Positions 8,238 to 16,400 of a stretch of 64,000 nt of DNA are shown here, piece after piece. How positions within the stretch are numbered: position 1 is the stretch's first letter; each line of letters starts with the position of its first letter. The DNA lies in contig NZ_JADIKF010000038.1 in NCBI RefSeq assembly GCF_016904945.1, forward strand, positions 657,943 through 721,942, written 5' to 3'. The DNA is from Dyella mobilis. Its GTDB lineage: Bacteria > Pseudomonadota > Gammaproteobacteria > Xanthomonadales > Rhodanobacteraceae. Position numbers and translations under genes: made by a program. A model generated the notes under the pieces. That model was not told the origin of the DNA, did no database searches, and was given only the letters and a program-made list of their open reading frames with translations.

Positions 8238-9476
8238 TCAACGTTCGCCAGTCGACGGCGGTGCTCCATTCGTCGACTCCGTTTCATAGCTTTCAGGGAG
8301 ATTGCTAGGGGTGTAGCTCCTGTTTTCGCGAAGCCGCGCCTCCACAGACGAGTGAATGAGGCTACCCGCCCCGATAAATCGCGGCTCCCCTCGGGGCAGG
8401 TAGTGCCCGAACAGGCTGCGACGCCCGGGCCATTCCCGGAAACGGACGTTCTTGGGCAGCCATTCGACCAGTCGCCATGGCAGGGTCAATGAGCGATGCA
8501 GCGGACCATTTGGCGTAGGCGCCGTATATAGCTTGGCGTTCTTGCGCTTCTTGCCAAGCACCACGTGGTTCACCATGGCGCGTCGAATGCGAAGCCCCTT
8601 ATCGGCTGCCTGCTCGAGCATCCAGTGCAAAGGATATTTTGACAGTGCGCTCTCGTCTTCGACGAAGCCCCCGCCAACATCCGAATGGCAACCTGCGAAC
8701 CAAACTTGCCGAATATCTTGCGGAGACTCTGCCGTCGCTTTGGCATGTCGATTCGGCTTGAATGTCTGCGGATCACTCCAAGGCTCGACACGAAACATGC
8801 GCCGAAACTCGTCAATCGCCATGGCATGCCGAAATGTCGCAACCGCTGGATTGTTTGATGTGTGAGGAAGCTTTTGAAGCCGCATCTCGGAAAATGGCAA
8901 TCGCCCTGGAACTACCACTGAGGCAACCGTATCCCAGACACCGAGGAAATGGATCGGCACGGGTTCCGGGCGCATGATCTCCCTGAAATCGCGCGCCAAA
9001 GCATAATCATCAGACGTGCTTGCCCCCTTGTAGGCCTTAAGTGCATAGCCGGCAAAATTCATTTGATGCTCGCGCAGCAGGCCAATGAGATAGAGCATGC
9101 CGGCAACAACTCGCACGGTGTAGGCTCCGCGACTGAAGCCAAACAAAAAAATGCGGTCGCCCTTACGGTAATGACTCGCGAGGAAGCAATAGGCGTTCAA
9201 GACATCCCGATCAAGCCCGTATCCCGTGCCCATCTCGAATAACGCACGCGCCTTCTGACGCCATTGGCCCCAGCTATCGGGCATCGCGACCGTACCGATG
9301 CCCGGTTGGTAGAAAACAATCTGGTGCTCGTTCTTTTCAGCTATGCGATAGAGCTTGAGAACATTCGAGATTTGTTTGCCTATCTCATTGCTCGTGCCGT
9401 CACAACAGACGACGAGATTGCGCGCTTCCACAGTGTCAGGTGACGCCTGGGCATCTTCCGTATGCTTATTTGTCAT
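8238..9476 (-). CDS. DUF2235 alpha/beta hydrolase (Tle1-like phospholipase family)
   Basis: 412 residues. It begins with LVVCCDGTSN and carries the nucleophile elbow GFSRG (113-117, Ser115) and the acidic motif HSDVGGG (264-270, Asp266), the marks of DUF2235. The family includes type VI secretion phospholipase effectors (Tle1) and other lipid or ester hydrolases. There is no signal peptide, as expected for a T6SS cargo, but no T6SS gene (VgrG, PAAR, Hcp) lies in this window. I chose the internal ATG over a TTG six codons upstream. It sits between hairpin repeats B and C. Confidence 0.85.
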   Translation of the reverse strand: MTNKHTEDAQASPDTVEARNLVVCCDGTSNEIGKQISNVLKLYRIAEKNEHQIVFYQPGIGTVAMPDSWGQWRQKARALFEMGTGYGLDRDVLNAYCFLASHYRKGDRIFLFGFSRGAYTVRVVAGMLYLIGLLREHQMNFAGYALKAYKGASTSDDYALARDFREIMRPEPVPIHFLGVWDTVASVVVPGRLPFSEMRLQKLPHTSNNPAVATFRHAMAIDEFRRMFRVEPWSDPQTFKPNRHAKATAESPQDIRQVWFAGCHSDVGGGFVEDESALSKYPLHWMLEQAADKGLRIRRAMVNHVVLGKKRKNAKLYTAPTPNGPLHRSLTLPWRLVEWLPKNVRFREWPGRRSLFGHYLPRGEPRFIGAGSLIHSSVEARLRENRSYTPSNLPESYETESTNGAPPSTGER

Positions 9477-9511
9477 CAGTTGCCGCCAATTCAACGCCCA
9501 TCATTGTCAGT

Positions 9512-9569
9512 AAAGGGGCGGAACACAATTTCGAGGAGCAGATCGGAATAAAGTTTTCCGCTCCTTTTT
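9512..9569 (+). repeat. REPIN-like hairpin repeat, copy C
   Basis: Left arm AAAGGGGCGGAACAC (9512-9526), loop AATTTCGAGGAGCAGATCGG, right arm GTTTTCCGCTCCTTTTT (9553-9569). Same orientation and loop sequence as copies A and B. It lies just upstream of the DUF2235 start. Confidence 0.75.
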
Positions 9570-9632
9570 AGTGCCCCTGTTTGACCATTTTTCTCGCGGC
9601 CCCTGGTTTTGGTCGCATAAGTCAGAAAACAG

Positions 9633-10040
9633 CTAGTGAACATCATCGCCGTAACTCAGAACCCTTTTAAACAGGAAACTTCCCGAAGTTTCGGGATCGG
9701 TCTTTGATTGAAAAGCACCTTCTAATTTGACTCGCCCATGACCATGATTGGCCATGACCCATCTCATCATGTCACGCACTTTCCTGTTGTCATCGTCCCC
9801 GTCGCTGACAATGAGACGTAAGCCACCAAGCGAATTGCAATGTTCATCGAGCAAGTAACCGCCGTGAGGGCCAAGAACAAGATTGGCAGAAAGCGCCACT
9901 GATTGTCCTTCAAAGCTATTGGGTGATTTCAACAAATCGCATACGGTAACCGTTCGCTCCTGTGCATGAACGCCAATACCAGTCACACTAAGCGACGCGA
10001 AGAAAAATATGCTAAGACGTGATTTTTCTTTTGAAATCAT
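9633..10040 (-). CDS. Small secreted protein, unknown function
   Basis: 135 residues from the chosen internal ATG, which begins a signal peptide (MISKEKSRL then a hydrophobic core, cleavage near GVHAQ). Mature sequence features are TVCDLLKSPNSFEGQ, a Cys pair (one in VCDLL, one in DEHCNS) and an S-D-G-D-D-D acidic run. The 'VCDLLKSPNSFEGQSVALSANL' type opening resembles small periplasmic proteins with an OB-like beta fold, but I cannot name a family. The gene is bounded by hairpin repeats C and D. Confidence 0.55.
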   Translation of the reverse strand: MISKEKSRLSIFFFASLSVTGIGVHAQERTVTVCDLLKSPNSFEGQSVALSANLVLGPHGGYLLDEHCNSLGGLRLIVSDGDDDNRKVRDMMRWVMANHGHGRVKLEGAFQSKTDPETSGSFLFKRVLSYGDDVH

Positions 10041-10084
10041 AAGTTGATTACCTGGCAACGCATAGGCTCGATGCTGTAGTAACA

Positions 10085-10147
10085 AAAAAAGAGTCGGAAC
10101 ACAATTTCGGATAGTAGGACGGAGAAAAGGTGTTCTTCCCCATTTTT
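10085..10147 (+). repeat. REPIN-like hairpin repeat, copy D (degenerate)
   Basis: A diverged copy: left arm AAAAAGAGTCGGAACAC with the conserved AATTTCGG loop start, right arm GGTGTTCTTCCCCATTTTT. Orientation is the same as the other copies. It lies upstream of the secreted-protein gene at 9633-10040. Confidence 0.6.
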
Positions 10148-10203
10148 ATATACCTTTTTATATCCACTTTTATATTTTTTTATAGTTTCATTTAATAGTT
10201 GAA

Positions 10204-10590
10204 TTGCGAATCGCTAGCCCGGCGAAAAGGGAGGCAGCTTTAAGGGGCTACGCTGCACGTGGCGGACAATGTGTTGAGCTCGGTTTTCTGACTGACTCCG
10301 AATCAGTAAAAATGCATAAGTCCCGAAAAGGTAGGAACTGTCTCCGTAACGATCAATACCACATTGGCGGATCATCCGTTGTTGGTACCAACCTTCATCC
10401 GTATCGCATTGCCATGCGATGGCGGCGGCGCATAGCCGATCAACTCTTTACTCATCCAGAAGTACAATTGCCGGGGACAGCACGGTTTATCTTTAAGGCA
10501 ATTCCAGAGCTTGATCATGCGTTTCTACGTAACTGTCTCAATCTGAGCGACTTGCAGTTCGTAGTATCAAAGGTTGCGGCACATATTTAA
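10204..10590 (+). CDS. Doubtful open frame of about 128 codons
   Basis: An open frame from TTG (or from the ATG at 10312) to TAA at 10588. The second half (from about residue 80, with RFIFKAIPELDHAFL) looks coding and directly precedes the toxin-tail-like gene at 10594; the first half looks random. It may be a decayed remnant of a larger upstream gene. I recognise no family. Confidence 0.25.
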   Translation: MRIASPAKREAALRGYAARGGQCVELGFLTDSESVKMHKSRKGRNCLRNDQYHIGGSSVVGTNLHPYRIAMRWRRRIADQLFTHPEVQLPGTARFIFKAIPELDHAFLRNCLNLSDLQFVVSKVAAHI

Positions 10591-10593
10591 CGC

Positions 10594-10755
10594 ATGGACT
10601 CATTTGACAACATTCGCAAAGCTATCGAGGCGACTAAGGACTTTGCCACCCGCCTTATGAATGATAAATATGGCCAAGGAAATTGGAAGAATGGCTCCGG
10701 TTCGGAGTTCAATCAAATACAAAAATGGGCTGACCGCAGCTTCATGAATCCTTAG
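10594..10755 (+). CDS. 53-residue protein resembling the C-terminal tail of a polymorphic toxin
   Basis: 53 residues, hydrophilic, with a helical start (FDNIRKAIEATKDFATRLM) and then KYGQGNWKNGSGSEFNQIQKW. This pattern recalls the extreme C-terminal ends of contact-dependent or Rhs-type toxins, where a KYGxGN...GPGSEF-like block is common. No large toxin body precedes it here, so it may be an orphan toxin tip left by recombination. It is followed 57 bp later by a DUF7336-like immunity-type protein. The resemblance is from memory and needs a profile search. Confidence 0.4.
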   Translation: MDSFDNIRKAIEATKDFATRLMNDKYGQGNWKNGSGSEFNQIQKWADRSFMNP

Positions 10756-10812
10756 TGAGCCTTGGCGCCTTAATGTTATTTCTAATGATCAATTTCGTAA
10801 TTGGTAACTGCC

Positions 10813-11046
10813 ATGACTAGCGTATTTGTTCTGCACCACACATACGGAAACTCTGAAAGTGAGACCTACAAACTGTTAGGAGTTTTTAGCTCGGACGCGT
10901 CTGCTCAATCTGCAATACTGAAATATTTGCGCTTACCTGGATTCATCGACTACCCCGATGGTTTCGAGGTTACGGAGTACCTCATTGATGAGGCGCAATG
11001 GATCGAGGGATTTGGTTTTGATCTCCTGGATGATGTTGAGGAGTGA
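10813..11046 (+). CDS. DUF7336-like small protein, possible immunity protein
   Basis: 77 residues, acidic. The pattern VFVLHHTYG...YKLLGVFSS...A...LPGFIDYPDGFEVTEY..D...W.EGF matches a widespread family of about 70-90-residue soluble proteins (DUF7336) often found beside toxin genes and proposed as immunity or regulatory proteins. I chose the ATG over a TTG four codons upstream; no strong SD is seen for either. Lower GC than the core genes. Pairing with the toxin-tail-like gene 57 bp upstream suggests an orphan toxin-immunity remnant. Confidence 0.6.
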   Translation: MTSVFVLHHTYGNSESETYKLLGVFSSDASAQSAILKYLRLPGFIDYPDGFEVTEYLIDEAQWIEGFGFDLLDDVEE

Positions 11047-11203
11047 TTCGCAAATGTTTCATAGGCTGGAAGTGCCGTAATCTCCGGGGCAGTCCACCCG
11101 ACATCCCCCGCCTAGAGTGGCGGGATGCTTTGGAGTCCTTTGTCACCGTAACTGCTTTGCATAGTCCGCGGGTGTGAGCCCGCCCAATGGCTTTCACTGC
11201 GAG

Positions 11204-11695
11204 TCACTTTTTATCGCCGAAATTCTCGGGCATCTCATTGCTCAACTTGAATGCGCTGGCCCGTTCCTCTTCAATGGGTCGAACCTCGTAGGTCAAACCG
11301 CAGGCCAGGCAGGGATTTTGCGCGGCAAGTGCCGCAGCTTCTGACAAGTTGGCGGCCAGGAAGAACCAGTAGCCGCCCACGACCTCTTTGCCTTCGGCAA
11401 AGGGGCCGTCGGTCACGCCGCTGCTTGAGACAATTTTCGCTTCTCTGGCGAGTCGCTGTCCCGACTTCATCACCCCTTCGCTGACGAGTCGATCGTGCCA
11501 GACGTAGAAGTCGTCAATCGCTTTCTGTATTTCATCGAGCGATCTGTCTTTATCCCACTGCCCGCGGGAGATGACGAGATACTCCGATGTCGTGTCGATC
11601 GTGGATTCTGGCGGTGGTGCCACGTGTTCGTCCTCGAGGTTACAGGGCCTAACTACCGAATAGACAGGCGTTCGCGTCCGGATATACATCTGCAA
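11204..11695 (-). CDS. YCII-related protein
   Basis: The core of about 125 residues, from EYLVISRGQWDKD to the C-terminus, carries the YCII-family signature GVTDGPFAEGKEVVGGYWF, then NPCLACGLTYEVRP. Such proteins often accompany ECF sigma factors; none is here. Relatives normally start with Met-Ser just before EYL, but here that position reads Thr-Thr-Ser, so the start must lie upstream. Possible starts are the ATG at 11695 and a GTG at 11623. The extra residues look unlike the family, and the native start may have been lost. Confidence 0.7.
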   Translation of the reverse strand: MQMYIRTRTPVYSVVRPCNLEDEHVAPPPESTIDTTSEYLVISRGQWDKDRSLDEIQKAIDDFYVWHDRLVSEGVMKSGQRLAREAKIVSSSGVTDGPFAEGKEVVGGYWFFLAANLSEAAALAAQNPCLACGLTYEVRPIEEERASAFKLSNEMPENFGDKK

Positions 11696-11906
11696 ACTTG
11701 TTCCGGCCTGCCTGCTTAGTTTGAGTCAGCCGTATCGGCGTCGCATGGGAGCGACGAACGGGCGTTTCGGGAATCGACATGGTGTGGCGAATGTCCCGGA
11801 CGATGGGCTGCAAGCGGCCATGAGGCCTTATCGCCTGTTAGATGAGCCTGCCGCGGTTTTATAAAAACTTGGATGACTGCTTTGGACCCGGAACACCATT
11901 CGATCG

Positions 11907-12089
11907 TCAGGCTGGTGGCTTGGCGTTGATCGCCAATTGAGCCGCGAAAGCCCGTTTGTAGGCGGCCCGCTTTTCGCCGCGGGCAACATAGGCAACCATT
12001 CGATGGATGGAGTCCGCTCCGATAGGTGCGGGAACCTGGATCTTCTTGGTGTTAGTGGACAGAACCTCATAGTCTGTACCGTTTAGCAC
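11907..12089 (-). CDS. Small hypothetical protein overlapping repeat R2
   Basis: 60 residues from a GTG start. The sequence is protein-like (IQVPAPIGADSIHRMV, then ARGEKRAAYKRAFAAQL), with no recognised domain. Its first codons overlap the CATAGTCTGT motif of repeat R2. It may be a fragment of a mobile-element gene or a genuine small ORF. The 200 bp between its 3' end and the YCII gene show nothing else. Confidence 0.3.
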   Translation of the reverse strand: MLNGTDYEVLSTNTKKIQVPAPIGADSIHRMVAYVARGEKRAAYKRAFAAQLAINAKPPA

Positions 12090-12234
12090 CCCATAGTTTG
12101 TGCATCTAAGTACGCAGGAACACAGACTATGGGATCAGCTGGGACCCATAGTCTGTGCATGTTTTTATGAATCAATGAGTTAACACTTGGGATGTCTGGG
12201 AAAAGCGACCCGGTAGAACCCCATAGTGTGTGCA
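12061..12234. repeat. CATAGTYTGTGCA-family repeat, copy R2
   Basis: This copy has the densest set of the sub-repeat: CATAGTCTGT at 12068, CCATAGTTTGTGCA at 12091-12104, an inverted CACAGACTATGGG at 12121-12133, CCCATAGTCTGTGCA at 12145-12159 and CCATAGTGTGTGCA at 12221-12234. It also has ATCAATGAGTTA at 12171, shared with R1. Both AGAACCTCATAG and AGAACCCCATAG occur as apparent unit starts. Multiple short repeats of this sort are typical of transposase-binding ends. Confidence 0.65.
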
Positions 12235-12342
12235 TTCAGCCGTCAACTACAGGCGGAAAAAGGACGGAATCTCGGCTAGGCGAGTACACGACACAACGTG
12301 GCATGGATGACCATGCTGGTTCATCGGGAAAGGGGGATGACA

Positions 12343-13158
12343 ATGGCACCGCATGATGCAAGCCGTTTCGAGCAGCCGGCGCTTGACGCTGCGCTCCGAG
12401 AAGAGGTCCATAGCGTATGGGACAAGCTGTCGGATTTCGGCGCCGATCAGTCTGCCGCGGCCGTCAATTATCTGATCACATTTCTCTGTGGTCGGGTCGA
12501 GGCTTGGAACGCCACATGGGCCGGCGGGATCTGCTTCGCCGGCGGACGTGAAGACGATCCGCTAAAGGGGTGGCGCGTCGGAGCCATGCAGGCCTTGCAT
12601 GCCATCGAACCACATACCGACGACGGGCATTTCAAGGAAATCCTGCGGATATGGGACCGGCGCGAAATCGATCCGTCGTTTCTCCTGCCGATGCAAGGCC
12701 TTGGCAAATTCCGCACTTACTCCTTTCGGCGGGAGTTGCCGCAAGCGTGGTTCGATTCCGCTTTTTACGAACGTTACTACGCCTCGGTCGGCACCTACGA
12801 TGCCGTTTTCGTCGCCTTCCCTATTAACGAGGACTGCGAATCGCATTTCGGTTTTTATTCGCGCAAGACCTTCAGCGATGTGGAGATCGCAGTGCTCGCC
12901 TATGCGCTGCGCGGCATCAAGTGGTTTCACCGCCATCTGCTGCTAGGCCATGGACTGTTGATGGTGTCCTCGCCGCTGACGCCAAGCGAACGCAAGATAT
13001 TGCAGCTGCTCCTGACCGACGCAACGGAGAAGCGCATCGCCAGCCAAGCTGGCATGACGCCAGCCACCACCCATCAATACATCGTCGGCATTTACCGCAA
13101 GTTCGGCGTGTCCAGCCGTGCGGGCCTGATGAGCCTGTGGTTGAACCGCTGCGGCTGA
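12343..13158 (+). CDS. LuxR-type HTH transcriptional regulator
   Basis: 271 residues from the chosen ATG, which has AGGGGG six bases upstream; in-frame ATGs also lie upstream. The C-terminal 60 or so residues form a LuxR/GerE-type helix-turn-helix (LTPSERKILQLLLTDATEKRIA...HQYIVGIYRKFGVSSRAGL). The N-terminal 200 residues are a GAF/PAS-like sensory region with no autoinducer-binding hallmark or receiver domain that I can see. It is 286 bp upstream of and codirectional with the giant adhesin, so control of that locus is plausible. Confidence 0.8.
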   Translation: MAPHDASRFEQPALDAALREEVHSVWDKLSDFGADQSAAAVNYLITFLCGRVEAWNATWAGGICFAGGREDDPLKGWRVGAMQALHAIEPHTDDGHFKEILRIWDRREIDPSFLLPMQGLGKFRTYSFRRELPQAWFDSAFYERYYASVGTYDAVFVAFPINEDCESHFGFYSRKTFSDVEIAVLAYALRGIKWFHRHLLLGHGLLMVSSPLTPSERKILQLLLTDATEKRIASQAGMTPATTHQYIVGIYRKFGVSSRAGLMSLWLNRCG

Positions 13159-13444
13159 CGTCTTCCAAGGGAACTCTCATACCTACTGTTTAGTAGGGCA
13201 GACAGTCAGCCATCTCATGGATATCTTCGCTGCCTAATGTGACGTGTATCATGTAACTAACACGGGCGTGGCAGTAGACCATGCCACGGAAAGGGGCCAT
13301 GTATCAGCGCGCGCACTTCACCTCCGGCCTATCAGCCGTGGGTTCTGAAGCGATCCCGAATGCAACCGCGGCGCGCGCATCGTCTGACGCATTCCGGCGA
13401 TGTTTTGCGCATTATCTGAGTAACGTCACAGGGGAAAAAGCACC

Positions 13445-16400
13445 ATGAACCACACCTATCGTCTTGTGTGGAACCGCGCGTTGAACCTGCTGCAGGTGGC
13501 CTCGGAACTGGCGGGGGGGCATGCACGGGGCGGCCATGCCAGCCAGGCTGGTGCGATGCCGCAGCGGCGCGCCGGGTGGTGCGGTTTGCTCCTGCTCCTG
13601 CCGTTGACGGCCTGGGCCGGTATGCCGACGCCGATGGTATCGACGACCGTAGCGGCTCAGCCGGCTGCGGCACCGTCGGTCAACCAGTTGCCCACCAGCG
13701 GCCAGGTGGTATCCGGCCAGGGCAACGTACAGCAGCACGGCAACACGCTCACCATCGACCAGCAGAGCGCGACCCTATCGCTGAACTGGCAGAGCTTCAG
13801 CATCGGCAGCAACGCGACGGTGGATTTCCTGCAGCCCAATGCAAGCGCCATCGCGATCAACCGCGTGCTAGGTACCGACCCTAGCCAGATCTTCGGCCAC
13901 CTCAACGCCAACGGCCAGGTGTTCCTGATCAATCCCAACGGCGTGCTGTTCGGGGCGAACGCGCAGGTGAACGTGGGCGGCTTGGTGGCGTCCACACTGG
14001 ATCTCGCGGACGGCAGCCTGGGCAGCGGCACACTGCAGTTCGGCGGCAGCAGCACCGCCAGTGTGGTCAACCGGGGCACGATCACCGCGGCGCCCGGTGG
14101 CTATGTGGCGCTGATAGGCAACACGGCAATCAACCAGGGTGCGATCCACGCGCAAGAAGGCAGCGTGGCGTTGGCCGGCGGCAGCGCGGTGTCGCTCAAT
14201 TTCGATGGTGACCAACTGGTCGGCGTGCAGGTGGATCGGTCGACGCTGAGCAACCTTGCACAGAACGGTGCACTGATCGAAGCGAACGGCGGCCAGGTGT
14301 GGATGACCGCAGGTGCGCGCGACAGCCTGCTGGCCAGTGCGGTGAACAACACCGGCGTGGTCGAGGCGCAGACGGTGCAGAGCCGGGGCGGCACCATCAC
14401 CTTGCTCAGCGGCATGGATGCGGGCACCACCACGGCGGGCGGTACGCTGGATGCCAGCGCGCCCAATGGCGGTGACGGCGGCCAGATCGACACCAGTGGC
14501 GCGACGGTAAAGGTGACCAACGGCGCCACCGTCACCACCCTGGCCGCGAACGGCCGCAACGGCGACTGGCTGATCGACCCGAACGATTTCACCATCGCGC
14601 CGGGCAACACTGGAACGGTCTCTGCGACCGGCGTGCCTTCCGGCGACATCTCGGGCGCCACGCTCGGCACGGCACTGGCCAGCGGCAACGTCACCATCGA
14701 GTCCAGCGAGGGCAGCACCGCCGGCAGCGGCAACATCAATGTGGATGACACGGTGAGCTGGAGCGCCAACACGCTCACGCTGACGGCCGCCAACAACGTC
14801 AATATCAATGCCGTGATGACGGCCAGCGGTACGGCAGGCCTGGCGCTCAACCCGGCCACCGCCAATGGCAGTGACGCTGCCGTGACCAGCGGCATCGTCA
14901 ATGTGATGCTGGGCAATGGCGAGGTGAACTTCACCGGTACCGGCAACAGCCTCAGCATCAATGGCAACGCCTACACGCTGGTGACCAGCGCGGCCGGGCT
15001 GAATACGATGAGCAGCGTGACGAGCGGTTATTACGCACTCGGGCAGAGCATCGACGCCAGCACGCTCACGGGTTTCACGCCCATCGGCGGGTCGACGAGC
15101 TTCTCCGGCGTGTTCGATGGCCTGGGCAACACCATCAGCAACCTGACCATCAACCTGCCGAACAACAACAAAGTCGGCCTGTTTGGTGAATCGACCGGCA
15201 CAATCCGCAACCTGGGCCTGATCGGCGGTAAGGTCAGCGGAGGGAACGACGTCGGCGGCCTGGTCGGCTGGAACACTGGCACGGTAAACAACGCCTACGC
15301 GACCGGCGCGGTCAGCGATACGGCAGGCGACGTCGGGGACCTGGTCGGCGTCAACTTTGGCACGATCAGCGACGCCTACGCGACCGGCGCGGTCAGCGGC
15401 TTGAGCGGCGTCGGCGGTCTGGTCGGCTACAGCCAAGGCACGATCAACGGCACCTACGCAACCGGCACGGTCAGCGGCACGAACAACGTCGGCGGTCTGG
15501 TCGGCTTCAATGACCGCCTGGTCGGTGACTCCTACGCGACCGGCACGGTCAGCGGTTCGAATGGTTCAAACATCGGTGGCCTGGTCGGCGACAACTTGAC
15601 CGGGGGCACGGTCACCGACGCCTACGCGACCGGCGCGGTCAGCATTTCGAATGGTTCAAACGGCTCGAACGTCGGTGGTCTGGTCGGCGTCAACGGAGGC
15701 AGGGTCAACAACGCCTACGCGACCGGCGCGGTCAGCGGTGTTGGCTCCATCGGCGGCCTGGTCGGCGACAACACGGCCACCATCACGGACGGCTATTGGG
15801 ACACCACCACCGGCGGTGCGACTGGCGTTGGCGCGGGTAGCGCAGCCGGTGCCGCCGGCCTGGCGACTGCAGCGCTGGAAAGTGCGTTGCCCGCCGGCTT
15901 CAGCACGGGCACCTGGGGCAACGCCAACAACCAGACCACGCCCTATCTGCTGGGCATGGCCAACAATCAGGTGTTCAACGCCAACGACACCAGCAACACG
16001 CTCTACACCGTCATCCAGAACGTCAACCAGTTGCAGGCAGTGCAGAACAACCTCGCCGGCGATTACGTGCTGGGCAACGCCATCGACGCCAGCGCCACCA
16101 GCGGATGGAACGGCGGCGCGGGCTTCACGCCGATCGGCATCCCTACGGCTACAGCCTTCACCGGAGTGTTCGATGGCCTGGGTTTCACCATCAGCAACCT
16201 GACCATCGATCTGCCGAACAACAACTTCGTCGGCCTGTTTAGTCAATTGAATGGCACGATCCGCAACCTGGGCCTGCTCGGCGGCGCAGTCAGCGGTGGT
16301 TTTGAAAACGTCGGCGGCCTGGTCGGCGGCAACGCGGGCACGGTCAGCGACGTCTATGTGACCGGCGCGGTCAGCGGTTCTGAAAACGTCGGCGGCCTGG

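Noticed and set aside
4971..10147. Integron cassette array
   Set aside because: Arm ends do not carry the attC cores RYYYAAC/GTTRRRY and no integrase is in the window; the repeats fit a REPIN-like hairpin better.
13868..15436. 522-codon minus-strand open frame under the adhesin
   Set aside because: Ala/Val/Arg/Asp/Gln-rich mirror of the repetitive coding strand, no domain, no SD.
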